Both the position numbers and the translations under genes were made by a program. Below the pieces are notes generated by a model, which was given only the letters and a program-made list of their open reading frames with translations, had not been told where the DNA came from and searched no databases. From Billgrantia zhangzhouensis (GTDB lineage Bacteria > Pseudomonadota > Gammaproteobacteria > Pseudomonadales > Halomonadaceae), in NCBI RefSeq assembly GCF_021404465.1, contig NZ_JABFTT010000010.1, positions 1 through 64,000 on the forward strand: a DNA stretch of 64,000 nucleotides, read 5' to 3'. Below, in pieces: positions 1 to 10,496 of the stretch. The stretch's first letter is position 1. Each line of letters begins with the position of its first letter.

Positions 1-93
1 ATCGGCCGCTGGATCCGATACTACAACGAAGAGCGGCCACATCAGTCTCTTGGCTATGTGGCACCCCAAGCACACCCTGCATTAGCAGCGTAG
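1..93 (+). CDS. IS3-family transposase OrfB, C-terminal fragment
   Basis: The reading frame is open from base 1 and ends at TAG 91-93, giving about 30 residues. It contains YYNEERPHQSLGY, the hallmark C-terminal motif of the IS3-family integrase-core (DDE, rve-type) transposase, where the Glu of the catalytic DDE triad lies just upstream, outside the window. Only the end of the protein is visible, so nothing can be said about whether the transposase is intact. The IS3 group call is secure; the subgroup is not determined. Confidence 0.85.
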   Translation: MGRWIRYYNEERPHQSLGYVAPQAHPALAA

Positions 94-121
94 GGTGTGC
101 AAAAACCAGGGGGTCATTACA
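1..121 (+). mobile_element. Right end of an IS3-family insertion sequence
   Basis: The first 121 bases hold the transposase tail and a 3' terminus ending in CA. Read from the right edge inward, the terminus is TGTAATGACCCCC, which begins with TG as IS3-family inverted repeats do. Immediately beyond base 121 the sequence becomes the C-terminal coding part of a minus-strand oxidoreductase gene, so the element sits inside or at the end of that gene. The left end and most of the element lie outside the window. The exact boundary is inferred from the TG/CA rule and the codon pattern. Confidence 0.7.
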
Positions 122-1893
122 GCCGCCGGCCTGCGGATGACGCTGCCCTGCTTGGCGGTCAGCCGCTGCTAACCGCTGGGGACCGTCGATCCGGCGTTCC
201 GGTGCCGCCAGCAGCAGCTCGACCAGATGCGCCGATTGCTCCAGGCACTGCTCCTGCAGGCCGGCGCCGCGGGTCCAGCCGCCGGCGAACAGCAGGGGGC
301 AACCCTCCTGCTGGCCCTCGGAGCGTCGCTTAGCCGTAGCCTGGTTGTAGCGCTCGATCTCCGCTTGTGCCTCCAGGCAATTGGCATCCAGCACGTTATG
401 CTTGAACAAGGTCCACGCCTTGGATTCCAGGGCGCTGTCCAGCGGCGGCAGCCGGTCCCGATAGCCGCCCTCACCGGGAGCGATGGTCATCGGTACGGAC
501 TCGTCCAGGGGAGGGGACTGCCGCTCGAGTATCTCGCTGCGGGGAATCCGGTTGAGATCGTCCACCAGGGAGACGAAGAACTGCGGCAGGCCCGCCTGGT
601 TGTAGGCGGGGTTCTCGGCATCGTTCTGGTGGCGATTGGCCACGTAGTCGATGCGGTAGGGGAAGAAGGTGTCCTCGGGGTTGCGCACCTCGATGTTGTA
701 GGTGCGCCACAGGTTGCGATCGGGCGGCAGTCGAGCGGCGGCGGTGTGACAGACGCCGAAGCTGCGGGTGTAGCGCACCTTGCCGAGGATGTGCCGCAGC
801 TCCCGCTGGGTGTCGCTCAGGCCGTCGCCGAAGGTCAGCAGCGGCAGGGCGTCTTCGGCATGGGTCGCCATGATCAGCAGATCGGCCTCCCAGCGGCGCT
901 CGCCGGGGGCACGCTCCGTCAGCGTCACGCCCTGTGTCGTAAGCTTGGCCTCGACCTCGATGCCGCGCAGGATCTTGACTCGAGGGCCTGGCGTATTCGG
1001 GTTGATGATATGAGCAGCCAAGGCCTCCAGCCAGTGCTGGGCACCATGCTCGAAGTAGCGTCGATCCGGCAGTGAGCCGTTCTCCTGAATGAGGTAATAC
1101 TCGAAGGGGGCCTGGAGCGGCATGCCGCCCGGGCCGCGATCGTCGGCGAAATACATGGCCGAGATGCGGGGGTAGTAGATGGTGTGGCGGATACGCTCCA
1201 GCCGCGCCGGTAGCTCGGGGTCGTGCCAGTCGATGGTAACGCTCAAACGCTCCGCTGCTGCTGCCAGCATCTCGGCGGGTGTGGCAACGCAGGCGTCGAA
1301 GAAGTCATCCACCGTATAGCGCGGCGTAACGCGATGATTTGCTACCAGGGCGATGGCGCTTTGGTGAACCACGGGGATCAGCAGTGCCAGCCGGCCTCCA
1401 TCGACCTTGCACAACTCGTGGGCCGGATCGCTGACGCCACGGAACAGCTCCTTGTCGTCGGTCAGGGCGATGCTGCCGTCGCGGCTGAAGTAGCTTTCGG
1501 TATTCTCCAGGGGCTTCATGCGCTCCAGCTCGCCGATCTCGCTGAGTATCGTGCGAAGGCGGTGGTAGGTCGTCAGGTTGACGTCATTGACCCCCAGGTC
1601 GGCCCAGCGGCGGTAGGGGGTCTCGGGCATGCCCGGATGACGCCGGTTGCCCAGGTCGACCCACACCGTCTCGGCATTGCCGCCCAGGCTGGCCTTGCGC
1701 TCGAAGAGAGTGATCTCGATCTGCCGGGCTGCCTTGCCGCCTAGCTTCTGTAGGTAATAGGCCAGTGACAGGCCGGAAACTCCGCCGCCAATGATGGCGA
1801 CCCGCAGCGGTGCATGGTCCATGATGAGGCCCCTCAATCGTCGTTTTCCTAAGAATCCCTCAAGAGGATGTTGCGACCAAGGGGGTGAGACGA

Positions 1894-1964
1894 GATGATA
1901 CCGAAGTGATCCGTTGTGCTTGGCGCGGCCGATTCGGCGTTCGTGGTGATACCGAGGTGATGCG
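1894..1964. promoter_or_regulatory. Imperfect 20-bp direct repeat in the divergent intergenic region
   Basis: Two copies, GATGATACCGAAGTGATCCG (1894-1913) and GGTGATACCGAGGTGATGCG (1945-1964), match at 17 of 20 positions and start 51 bp apart. They lie between the divergent oxidoreductase and VapA-family genes. Such spacing, about five helical turns, would suit cooperative regulator binding; that function is inferred. The rest of 1823-2058 shows nothing else clear. Confidence 0.45.
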
Positions 1965-2058
1965 GTCGGTATGAGATATCTGAACTGGAATGACTAGGGC
2001 AGTAAGCCGCGGTCGGAACCGACCGCTGATTCCAGAGCAACATATGAGGTATCACCCA

Positions 2059-2496
2059 ATGAACGCACCGCAAACCATCGACAAGCAACTGATCGCCCAC
2101 GACTTCCGTGTCGCCATGCATGGCAAGCTCGAGCCCGAGAAGATCGACGATGTCGCCCAGGCACTGGCCGCTTCCGAAACGGCCTATCCCGCCAACGGTA
2201 GCGTGGCCAGCCTGATCTTCTATCTGAAGTTCCAGGTCAACATCACTAACGGCAAGACCTTCGACGGCAATGCCGGAGGTGCCTCCTTACCGGGCGGCGG
2301 CGCACTCTTCGGGCACGTTTACTCCAACGACCTTGAGCGGCTCTACCGCGACACCGTGAGCTTCGAATTCCAGAGCACCCCGGTCTACTTGAGCATCCTG
2401 TTCTTCGACAGCCACAGCAAACTGCTGGGTCACTTCCAATCGGGGGCTGTCTCCACCGTTATTGGTGTAGGAGGTGGCAAAGGAAAGTGGCAATGA
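2059..2496 (+). CDS. VapA/VapB-family virulence-associated-like protein
   Basis: This 145-residue protein matches the core domain of the Rhodococcus equi virulence-associated proteins (Vap, R_equi_Vir family). Recognisable blocks in order are KTFDGNAGGASLPGGGALFG (about 66-85), NDLERLYRDTVSFEF (about 90-104), FFDSHSKLLG (about 115-124) and GAVSTVIGVGGG (about 129-140). These follow VapA block by block from memory (KVFDGDAGG, PGAGALWG, NDLDRLYKDTVSFQY, STVVGVGGG). VapA acts in the macrophage phagosome and lysosome. Unlike VapA, this protein shows no signal peptide from any in-frame start (1990, 2044 or 2059). I chose 2059 because of the upstream GAGG. The role in a free-living bacterium is unknown. 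Confidence 0.78.
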   Translation: MNAPQTIDKQLIAHDFRVAMHGKLEPEKIDDVAQALAASETAYPANGSVASLIFYLKFQVNITNGKTFDGNAGGASLPGGGALFGHVYSNDLERLYRDTVSFEFQSTPVYLSILFFDSHSKLLGHFQSGAVSTVIGVGGGKGKWQ

Positions 2497-2527
2497 GTTG
2501 AAAAATTGGACTTCTGTTGCCTATCCC

Positions 2528-2551
2528 CCGGGGGCGCTTCGGTGCCCCCGG
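2528..2551 (+). terminator. GC-rich UUCG-capped hairpin after the VapA-family gene
   Basis: The arms CCGGGGGC and GCCCCCGG are exact complements. Two further inner pairs (one G-U) close a UUCG tetraloop, giving a very stable stem. No T-run follows, so it may act as an RNA 3' stabiliser or barrier rather than a classical intrinsic terminator. Confidence 0.5.
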
Positions 2552-2646
2552 ACCATGAGGATTCCTTTGGAAACTGCACGCCCCCTTGCCACCGGGGCAT
2601 GGGGCGCTTGGCAGGTACTGATTCCATTTATCCCATTGAGACAAGC

Positions 2647-3330
2647 ATGACACTTGACTACCGTTGGCTTTACGACACCGCACGCAAGCGTTTTGAATCT
2701 GACGAGGCCATGGAGGCCTTCCTGCCCGAAGCGCTGACTCCTGATGAGTTGAAGCAGAAGGGGGACGATCGCTACCTTTCTGCGATGAGCCAGCGGGTAT
2801 TTCAGGCTGGTATGCAACATTCTATGGTCGACGCCAAGTGGCCTGCCTTTGAAGAAGCCTTCTGGGGCTTTGAACCCGAGAAAATGGTATTGCTCAGCCC
2901 GGAGCAAATCGAAGGCTATATGAAAAATGATCGAATCATTCGTCATCTCACTAAGCTGCGGACAATCCCCAAGAACGCCCGATTCATTCTGGACATTCGC
3001 CAGGAGAAGGGCTGCAGCTTCGGTGAGTTCATCGCCAGCTGGCCGAGTGCCGACATCATCGGCTTGTGGCGTTTACTGGCCAAACGCGGCGCTCGCCTGG
3101 GCGGACGCTCGGCTGCCGGGTTTTTACGTTTGGTCGGAAAGGATACGTTTTTATTGACCAGTGATGTAGTTGCACGTCTGATAGCCGCCGGCATTATTGA
3201 CCAGGCTCCAACGAGTCAGCGAGACCTGCAAGTCGTACAGGACGCCTTCAATGAGTTGCAGCAGGAATCAGGAAGGCCCTTGAGTCATCTATCAGCCATG
3301 CTGTCACTGAGTATCAATCCCAGGTTTTAA
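2647..3330 (+). CDS. DNA-3-methyladenine glycosylase I-like protein, degenerate
   Basis: This 227-residue protein resembles TagI in its helical core: FQAGMQHSMVDAKWPAFEEAF (split as FQAGMQ and KWPAFEEAF), FEPEKM, NDRIIRHLTKLRTIPKNAR (about 98-116) and LAKRGARLGG (about 150-160) follow the TagI order. TagI removes 3-methyladenine in base excision repair. Several TagI hallmarks are missing: there is no N-terminal Cys and only one Cys in the whole chain, so the zinc site cannot form, and the Glu-containing LEGQQAGLSW pocket is replaced. The start at 2647 is favoured over upstream in-frame ATGs because family similarity begins there. Activity on methylated DNA is doubtful. Confidence 0.6.
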   Translation: MTLDYRWLYDTARKRFESDEAMEAFLPEALTPDELKQKGDDRYLSAMSQRVFQAGMQHSMVDAKWPAFEEAFWGFEPEKMVLLSPEQIEGYMKNDRIIRHLTKLRTIPKNARFILDIRQEKGCSFGEFIASWPSADIIGLWRLLAKRGARLGGRSAAGFLRLVGKDTFLLTSDVVARLIAAGIIDQAPTSQRDLQVVQDAFNELQQESGRPLSHLSAMLSLSINPRF

Positions 3331-3427
3331 CGCCTGCCGGCGGATCGTTGTTCTGAGAATCTTGAGGCTGCCGGATATGAGTGGCTACCAGTCGCAATCA
3401 CGACGCTGACGTCGGCGAGAAACCACA

Positions 3428-3461
3428 AAGCCCCTGAGCCAGTCACCTGGCTCAGGGGCTT
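3428..3461. terminator. Bidirectional intrinsic terminator
   Basis: A perfect 14-bp stem, AAGCCCCTGAGCCA with TGGCTCAGGGGCTT, closes a 6-base loop. It is followed by TCTCGTTTCT on the plus strand and TGTGGTTTCTC on the minus strand. It separates the convergent glycosylase-like gene and the liu operon and can serve both. Confidence 0.8.
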
Positions 3462-3479
3462 CTCGTTTCTACCACGCAG

Positions 3480-4379
3480 TCACTTCGCCGCCAGCGCCAC
3501 GCCCACCTTGGAACGGTTCGGACGGCCGATGGTCTGGGTGATCCAGGTGCCAGTCTCGGCGAGCTTGTTGAGGTCGATACCGGTTTCGATACCCAGGCCG
3601 TTGAGCAGGTAGACCACGTCTTCACTGGCCACGTTGCCGGAGGCGCCCTTGGCGTAGGGGCAGCCGCCGAGGCCGGCGACGGAGCTGTCCACTACGCTGA
3701 TGCCTTCTTCCAGCACGGCGTAGAGGTTGGCCAGCGCCTGGCCGTAGGTGTCGTGGAAGTGGGCGGCGAGCTTTTCCATGGGAATGTCGCGGCTCACGGC
3801 TTCGACCATGCGCTTGGCGGCGAGCGGGGTGCCGACGCCAATGGTGTCGCCGAGCGAGACTTCGTAGCAGCCCATCTCGAACAGCGCCTTGCTCACCTCG
3901 GCCACCTTGGCTGGGGAGATTTCGCCTTCGTAGGGGCAGCCGAGTACGCAGGAGACGTAGCCGCGCACGCGTACGTTGGCTGCTTTGGCTCGCTCCAGCA
4001 CGGGGGCGAAGCGCTCGAGGGATTCGGCGACGGAGCAGTTGATGTTCTTCTGCGAGAAGGCTTCACTGGCGGCGCCGAATACCGCCACTTCCTCCACGCC
4101 GCACGCCAGCGCCGCTTCCAGCCCCTTGAGGTTGGGGGTGAGGGCGGCGTAGGTCACGCCCTGGCGGCGTGTGAGGCCGGTCATCACTTCGCGGTGGTCG
4201 GCCATCTGCGGTACCCACTTGGGCGAGACGAAGCTGGCGGCTTCGATGTAGCCGATGCCGGCGGCGCCCAGGCGGTCGATCAGTGCCAGCTTGGTGGCCG
4301 TGTCGATCGGGTTGGGCTCGTTCTGCAGCCCATCGCGGGGGCCGACTTCGACCAGGCGCACTTTCTTCGGAAATGCCAT
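3480..4379 (-). CDS. liuE: Hydroxymethylglutaryl-CoA lyase
   Basis: The 299-residue enzyme splits HMG-CoA into acetoacetate and acetyl-CoA, the last step of leucine degradation. It is a TIM-barrel of the HMGL-like family. [11 protein letters not shown] near the N-terminus carries the Arg-Asp pair that binds metal and substrate, HFHDTYGQ holds metal-binding His residues, and [13 protein letters not shown] (about 230-245) is the family signature with the active-site Cys. The length is typical. It is the last gene of the operon, 11 bp after liuD, and is followed by a strong terminator. Confidence 0.95.
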   Translation of the reverse strand: MAFPKKVRLVEVGPRDGLQNEPNPIDTATKLALIDRLGAAGIGYIEAASFVSPKWVPQMADHREVMTGLTRRQGVTYAALTPNLKGLEAALACGVEEVAVFGAASEAFSQKNINCSVAESLERFAPVLERAKAANVRVRGYVSCVLGCPYEGEISPAKVAEVSKALFEMGCYEVSLGDTIGVGTPLAAKRMVEAVSRDIPMEKLAAHFHDTYGQALANLYAVLEEGISVVDSSVAGLGGCPYAKGASGNVASEDVVYLLNGLGIETGIDLNKLAETGTWITQTIGRPNRSKVGVALAAK

Positions 4380-4390
4380 AACTCGTCTCC

Positions 4391-6442
4391 TTATTCCGCC
4401 GGCGCAAACTCGAGCAGCACGTCTCCCTGTCCCACCGTATCGCCGGCGTTGAAGTGGAAGCTCTCCACATGGCCGTCGGCGGGGGCGGTCATGGTGTGTT
4501 CCATCTTCATGGCTTCCATGACCATCAGCGGCATGCCTTTTTCCACCTTCTGACCGGCTTCCACCAGCAGCGCGACCACGGTGCCGTGCATTGGCGCGGT
4601 GAGGGTCGATTCGGCTTCGTGGTGGCCGTGGTCGATGGCGTCGATGCGGCGCCAGAACAGGCGGGTTTCGCCGCGCGGGTCGACCATCACGACGACGTTG
4701 CCGTCGCGGCGTGCCTGCAGGCGGCGACGGTGGCCGTTGAGGGTCACGGCCACGGCGTCGCCCTCCAGGTGCTGCAGGCGGGCGGTGAGGGTCTCGCCGC
4801 CGATGGTCAGGTCCCACGGATCGGCGCCGCTGGCACGGATGCCTTCCACGACCACCACGCTCGCTTCATCCTGCACGTTCGCCGGATCGCATAGCGAGAT
4901 GCGGATGGTATGCGGGGCGTTGAGGCGGAAGCCGTCGTGGCGGTCCCAAGGGGAGTCGCTCTCGCACTCGCGGGCGAGCTGATTGAGGCCGATCAGCGCG
5001 GCACCGGCGTACGCTTCGGTGGTGTACTGCTTGGGCGCGAACAGAGTGGCTTCGTTCTTCTCGATGAAGCGGGTGTCCAGCTCGCACGCCTTGAACGCGG
5101 GGTGCGTGGCCAGCCGCTGCAGGAAGGCGCGGTTGGTCACCACGCCCTGTACGTCCAGCGCCGCCAGCGCCCGGTTGAGGGTGGAGAGCGCCTGGTCGCG
5201 GTCGTCGCCGTGGACGATCAGCTTGGCGAGCATGGGGTCGTAGTGCATGGAAACCACGTCGCCGGTGTCCACGCCGCTGTCCAGGCGGACCCGTTCAGGG
5301 TCGAGGCCGGCGCCCTCGAGGTCCATGGCGAAGCGTTCGAGCTTGCCGGTGGCGGGCAGGAAGTCCTGCTCCGGGTCCTCGGCATAGAGGCGCGCCTCGA
5401 AGCTGTGGCCGGTAATGGTCAGCGCTTCCTGCGTCAGCGGCAGCGCCTCGCCCATGGCCACGCGCAGCTGCCACTCGACCAGGTCCTGGCCGGTGATCAT
5501 CTCGGTGACGGGGTGCTCCACCTGCAGGCGGGTGTTCATCTCCATGAAATAGAACGAGCCATCCTGACCTTGTGAAAAGTCGAGCAGAAACTCGACGGTG
5601 CCGGCGCCCACGTAGCCGATCTCCTTGGCGGCGCGCACGGCGGCTTCACCCATCTCGCGGCGCAGCTCGGCGGTCATGCCGGGGGCGGGGGCTTCCTCGA
5701 GGACCTTCTGGTGGCGGCGTTGCACCGAGCAGTCGCGCTCGAACAGGTAGACGCCGTTGCCATGGGAATCGCAGAACACCTGGACCTCGACGTGACGCGG
5801 CTGGGTCAGGTACTTCTCGATCAGCATGCGAGTGTCGCCGAAGGCGGCCTGGGATTCGCGGCGACAGCCGTCCAGCGCGGCCTGGAAGTTCTCACCGCTC
5901 TCCACCACGCGCATGCCCTTGCCGCCACCGCCGGCGCTGGCCTTGAGCAGCACCGGATAGCCGATCTTGTCGGCTTCGCGGCGCAGCAGGGCGTCGTCCT
6001 GGTCGTCGCTGTGGTAGCCCGGCACCAGCGGCACGCCAGCGTTGGCCATGCGCGCCTTGGCGGCGGACTTGTCGCCCATGGCGGCAATCGCCGAGGCGGG
6101 CGGGCCGACGAAGGTGATGCCGGCGGCCTCCAGTGCCTCGACGAAGGCACCGTTCTCGGAGAGAAAACCGTAGCCGGGGTGGATGGCGCCGGCGCCGGTG
6201 CGCTTGGCGGCTTCCACCACGGCTTCTATGTTGAGGTAGCTCTCGCGGGCGGCGGGCGGGCCCAGGCGCACGGCCTCGTCGGCCTCGCGCACGTGGCGGG
6301 CGTCGGCATCGGCATCCGAGTACACGGCCACGGTGCGCAGGCCCATGGCACGGGCGGTGCGCATCACGCGGCAGGCGATCTCGCCACGGTTGGCCACCAG
6401 CAGGGTGTCGAAGGGCGTGATGCGGGAATCGGTCTGGCTCAT
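4391..6442 (-). CDS. liuD: Methylcrotonyl-CoA carboxylase biotin-containing alpha subunit
   Basis: This 683-residue subunit carboxylates its own biotin with ATP and bicarbonate and passes the carboxyl to the beta subunit for 3-methylcrotonyl-CoA. The biotin carboxylase N-terminus shows [11 protein letters not shown], the ATP-grasp glycine loop is [10 protein letters not shown], and [16 protein letters not shown] is the family signature. The biotinyl domain at the C-terminus carries VMEAMKMEH near residue 645 with the target Lys. The start ATG overlaps the liuC stop by 4 bases (ATGA), so translation is coupled. It is distinguished from propionyl/acetyl-CoA carboxylases by operon context. Confidence 0.94.
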   Translation of the reverse strand: MSQTDSRITPFDTLLVANRGEIACRVMRTARAMGLRTVAVYSDADADARHVREADEAVRLGPPAARESYLNIEAVVEAAKRTGAGAIHPGYGFLSENGAFVEALEAAGITFVGPPASAIAAMGDKSAAKARMANAGVPLVPGYHSDDQDDALLRREADKIGYPVLLKASAGGGGKGMRVVESGENFQAALDGCRRESQAAFGDTRMLIEKYLTQPRHVEVQVFCDSHGNGVYLFERDCSVQRRHQKVLEEAPAPGMTAELRREMGEAAVRAAKEIGYVGAGTVEFLLDFSQGQDGSFYFMEMNTRLQVEHPVTEMITGQDLVEWQLRVAMGEALPLTQEALTITGHSFEARLYAEDPEQDFLPATGKLERFAMDLEGAGLDPERVRLDSGVDTGDVVSMHYDPMLAKLIVHGDDRDQALSTLNRALAALDVQGVVTNRAFLQRLATHPAFKACELDTRFIEKNEATLFAPKQYTTEAYAGAALIGLNQLARECESDSPWDRHDGFRLNAPHTIRISLCDPANVQDEASVVVVEGIRASGADPWDLTIGGETLTARLQHLEGDAVAVTLNGHRRRLQARRDGNVVVMVDPRGETRLFWRRIDAIDHGHHEAESTLTAPMHGTVVALLVEAGQKVEKGMPLMVMEAMKMEHTMTAPADGHVESFHFNAGDTVGQGDVLLEFAPAE

Positions 6443-7272
6443 GAGCGGCGCTCCGAGGAGTTCGTGTTGTCGTCGGCCCAGGCGGGGCGGCGCTTCTCGA
6501 AGAAGCTGGTCAGGCCTTCCTGACCTTCGGCGCTCACCCGCAGCTCGCTGATCACGCGGCAGGTGTGCTCGCGAGTCGCCTTGCTGTCGGAGTCGCGGGC
6601 CACTTCGGCCAGCAGCGCCTTGGTCGCGCGCTGGGCCTGGGGCGAGCCGACCAGCAGGGTCGCGATCATCGCCTCGACCGCCTCGTCGATGGCGTCGTGA
6701 CCGACGATCTGATGGGCCAGGCCCAGCTCCAGCGCCTGGTCGGCGTCGATCACCTCGGCGGTCAGCGCGTAGCGGCGCATCTGGCGCGCGCCCAGGGCGC
6801 GCTGCACGTAGGGGCTGATCACCGCCGGCGAGAGGCCGATCTTGACCTCGGAGAGACAGAACTTGGCCTTCTCGCTGGCGATCACCACGTCGCAGCAGGC
6901 GGCCAGGCCCACGGCACCGCCGAAGGCGGCCCCCTGCACGCGGCATACGGTGGGGCAAGGGAGGGTGTCCAGGCCGTGCATCAACTGCGAGAGCTTGCGC
7001 GAATCGGCCAGGTTGCCCTCGACGTCGTACGCCACCATGCGCTTCATCCAGCCGAGATCGGCCCCGGCGGAAAAGCTCTTGCCCTCGGAGCCCAGCACCA
7101 CCACGCGCACCTCGCCGTGGCGGGCGGCGTCGTGGAGCTTGTCGAGGTGCTCGTTGAGCTCGGCGATCAGGCTGTCGTCGAAGGCGTTGTGCACCTCGGG
7201 GCGGTTCAGCGTCAGCCGGGCGACGCCGCGTTCGTCAATGCTTAGCTGCGAAAAGTTATTTGAATCAGTCAT
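6439..7272 (-). CDS. liuC: Methylglutaconyl-CoA hydratase (enoyl-CoA hydratase family)
   Basis: The 277-residue crotonase-fold protein hydrates 3-methylglutaconyl-CoA to HMG-CoA. LTLNRPEVHNAFDD starts the fold, FSAGADLGWM supplies one oxyanion-hole segment and GAAFGGAVGLAACCD the second. The position between the two carboxylase subunit genes is the standard liuB-liuC-liuD order, which decides its specificity among the many crotonase paralogues. The last 29 or so residues contain a low-complexity, hydrophilic tail. It overlaps liuD by 4 bases and follows liuB by 43 bases. Confidence 0.93.
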   Translation of the reverse strand: MTDSNNFSQLSIDERGVARLTLNRPEVHNAFDDSLIAELNEHLDKLHDAARHGEVRVVVLGSEGKSFSAGADLGWMKRMVAYDVEGNLADSRKLSQLMHGLDTLPCPTVCRVQGAAFGGAVGLAACCDVVIASEKAKFCLSEVKIGLSPAVISPYVQRALGARQMRRYALTAEVIDADQALELGLAHQIVGHDAIDEAVEAMIATLLVGSPQAQRATKALLAEVARDSDSKATREHTCRVISELRVSAEGQEGLTSFFEKRRPAWADDNTNSSERRS

Positions 7273-7315
7273 TTCATGGCTCCCGTAAAGTCATCGAATG
7301 CAGACACGGACGACT

Positions 7316-8923
<1,608 letters not shown>

Positions 8924-8947
8924 AGGAGTCTCTTTTTCTCTTCAAGC

Positions 8948-9069
8948 ATGAAAATAAGCGAGCGATATTCAGACAAGGCAAAAATTGACGAAAAAGCGGA
9001 GTTTACTGTTGTAAATGAGCATTTTGAGTCAATTTTTAACGCCGTATGAATGAGCGCAGCTATTTTCAT
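8948..9069. repeat. Palindromic repeat element between liuA and liuB
   Basis: Two 42-base arms, 8948-8989 and 9028-9069, face each other around a 38-base centre. The outer nine bases (ATGAAAATA) and the inner ten (AAAAATTGAC) are exactly complementary, while the middle of each arm has diverged. The right arm overlaps the liuA stop codon. Base composition is much more AT-rich than the flanks. It has the form of a REP/MITE-like repeat or a processing hairpin inside the liu transcript. No second copy was seen in the window. Confidence 0.6.
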
Positions 9070-10235
9070 TTGGACTCGTTGAAGAGTTCACGGCCGATGA
9101 GCATGCGTCGAATCTCGCTGGTGCCGGCGCCGATCTCGTAGAGCTTGGCGTCGCGCAGCAGGCGCCCGGTGGGGTACTCGTTGATATAGCCGTTGCCGCC
9201 GAGCAGTTGGATAGCGTCCAGCGCCACCTGGGTGGCCTTCTCGGCGCAGTAGAGGATCACGCCGGCGGCGTCCTTCCTGGAGGTCTGACCGCGATCGCAG
9301 GCTGCTGCCACGGCGTAGAGGTAAGCGCGGCAGGCATTCAGCGTGGTGTACATGTCGGCGATCTTGCCCTGCACCAACTGGAATTCGCCGATGGACTGGT
9401 TGAACTGCTTGCGCTCGTGAACGTAGGGCACCACCACGTCCATGGCCGCCTGCATGATGCCGATGGGGCCGGCGGCGAGCACGGTGCGTTCGTAATCCAG
9501 GCCGCTCATCAGCACGCGCACGCCCTTGCCTTCCTCACCCAGCACGTTCTCGGCCGGCACTTCACAGTCCTGGAACACCAGCTCGCAGGTGTTGGAGCCG
9601 CGCATGCCCAGCTTGTCGAGCTTCTGGGCGGTGGAGAAGCCGGGCATGCCTTTCTCGATGATGAAGGCGGTGATGCCCTTGGAGCCGGCGTCCGGGTCGG
9701 TCTTGGCGTAGACCACCAGCACGTCGGCGTCGGGGCCGTTGGTGATCCACATCTTGTTGCCGTTGAGGACGTACTTGTCACCCTCCTGGCGCGCACGTAG
9801 CTTCATCGAGACCACGTCGGAACCGGCACCCGGCTCGGACATGGCCAGCGCGCCGATGTGCTCGCCGCTGATCAGCTTGGGCAGGTACTTGGCCTTCTGC
9901 TCGGGCGAGGCGTTGATCTTGAGCTGGTTCACGCACAGGTTGGAGTGGGCGCCGTAGGAGAGACCCACCGAGGCGCTGGCGCGGGAGATCTCCTCCATGG
10001 CGATACAGTGCGCCAGGTAGCCCATGCCGGTGCCGCCATCCTCTTCCGGTACGGTGATGCCGAGCAGGCCCATGTCGCCGAACCTCTGCCACAGGTCGTT
10101 GGGGAACTCATTCTTCTCGTCGATCTCGGCGGCGCGCGGGGCGATCTCGTCGCGGGCGAAGGCGTTCACCTGATCGCGCAGCATGTTGAGTTCGTCGTCG
10201 AGGCCGAAGTCGAGGGGCTTGTAGGCGGTCAGCAT
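9066..10235 (-). CDS. liuA: Isovaleryl-CoA dehydrogenase
   Basis: The 389-residue flavoprotein oxidises isovaleryl-CoA to 3-methylcrotonyl-CoA, passing electrons to ETF. It is a complete acyl-CoA dehydrogenase: N-terminal helical domain, central beta domain with [11 protein letters not shown], and a C-terminal domain ending in [13 protein letters not shown] and [30 protein letters not shown] carries the Glu placed as in isovaleryl-CoA dehydrogenases rather than near the C-terminus. It is the first gene of the liu operon. The stop codon lies inside the palindromic element that follows. Confidence 0.94.
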   Translation of the reverse strand: MLTAYKPLDFGLDDELNMLRDQVNAFARDEIAPRAAEIDEKNEFPNDLWQRFGDMGLLGITVPEEDGGTGMGYLAHCIAMEEISRASASVGLSYGAHSNLCVNQLKINASPEQKAKYLPKLISGEHIGALAMSEPGAGSDVVSMKLRARQEGDKYVLNGNKMWITNGPDADVLVVYAKTDPDAGSKGITAFIIEKGMPGFSTAQKLDKLGMRGSNTCELVFQDCEVPAENVLGEEGKGVRVLMSGLDYERTVLAAGPIGIMQAAMDVVVPYVHERKQFNQSIGEFQLVQGKIADMYTTLNACRAYLYAVAAACDRGQTSRKDAAGVILYCAEKATQVALDAIQLLGGNGYINEYPTGRLLRDAKLYEIGAGTSEIRRMLIGRELFNESK

Positions 10236-10380
10236 GGCGGAACTCCCTGATGATGGTGTCGGTCGCTGGTGATTCTGGCGACAGCGCAGCTGTGAGTGAG
10301 GGGGCGCGGCTGTCAGGCGGTGCGAGCCGCGCAGGTGCGGTTCGCAGTGCTATTCACGAATGTTACAAGATTAGGCGAGG

Positions 10381-10396
10381 TTTACGTTAACGTAAA
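10381..10396. promoter_or_regulatory. Candidate LiuR-type operator upstream of liuA
   Basis: TTTACGTTAACGTAAA is a perfect 16-bp palindrome 146 bp upstream of the liuA start. MerR-family regulators of liu operons in proteobacteria recognise AT-rich palindromes with ACGT-type half-sites, placed between promoter elements. No liuR gene is adjacent, so the regulator would be encoded elsewhere. The match to LiuR is from memory and unverified. Confidence 0.55.
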
Positions 10397-10441
10397 GTGC
10401 AGCTTTGAAGTGTGCGACGAAAGTCGGGCGGTTAGGAAGGA

Positions 10442-10485
10442 AGCAAAAAAACGACACCGGCCCTGGAAACTAGCTCGGGACCGGT
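10442..10485 (-). terminator. Intrinsic terminator of the SbtA-like permease gene
   Basis: On the minus strand the stem formed by bases 54-62 and 76-85 of the 10400 block (CACCGG plus CCC, with one bulged base) is followed by TCGTTTTTTT. It sits directly after the permease stop codon at 10497 and insulates the gene from liuA. Confidence 0.75.
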
Positions 10486-10496
10486 GGCGCGACTGC

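Larger units (their letters stand above)
1..1822 (-). pseudogene. FAD-dependent amine-oxidase-like oxidoreductase, truncated by IS3 element
   Basis: The frame starts at ATG 1822 (minus strand) and runs open to the window edge. Residues 6-17 form an FAD-binding Rossmann start with GGGVSG at 12-17. Near residue 510 the motif LLFAGGWT matches the C-terminal FAD-contact segment of flavin amine oxidase/NAD(P)-binding protein families. The native sequence lasts to about codon 567 (base 122); the frame then reads into IS DNA without an immediate stop, giving a chimeric tail. Most of the conserved fold is present, so partial function is possible, but the natural C-terminus is lost. The substrate is unknown. 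No partner gene in the same direction is visible. Confidence 0.65.

Noticed and set aside
227..1744. Two plus-strand frames (282 and 173 codons) over the oxidoreductase
   Set aside because: The minus-strand reading shows an FAD Rossmann motif and a C-terminal flavin motif in one continuous frame, so the plus-strand frames are shadows.
2506..2646. Longer N-terminus for the glycosylase-like gene
   Set aside because: The extension would translate across the UUCG hairpin and has no family similarity, whereas 2647 gives a normal start.
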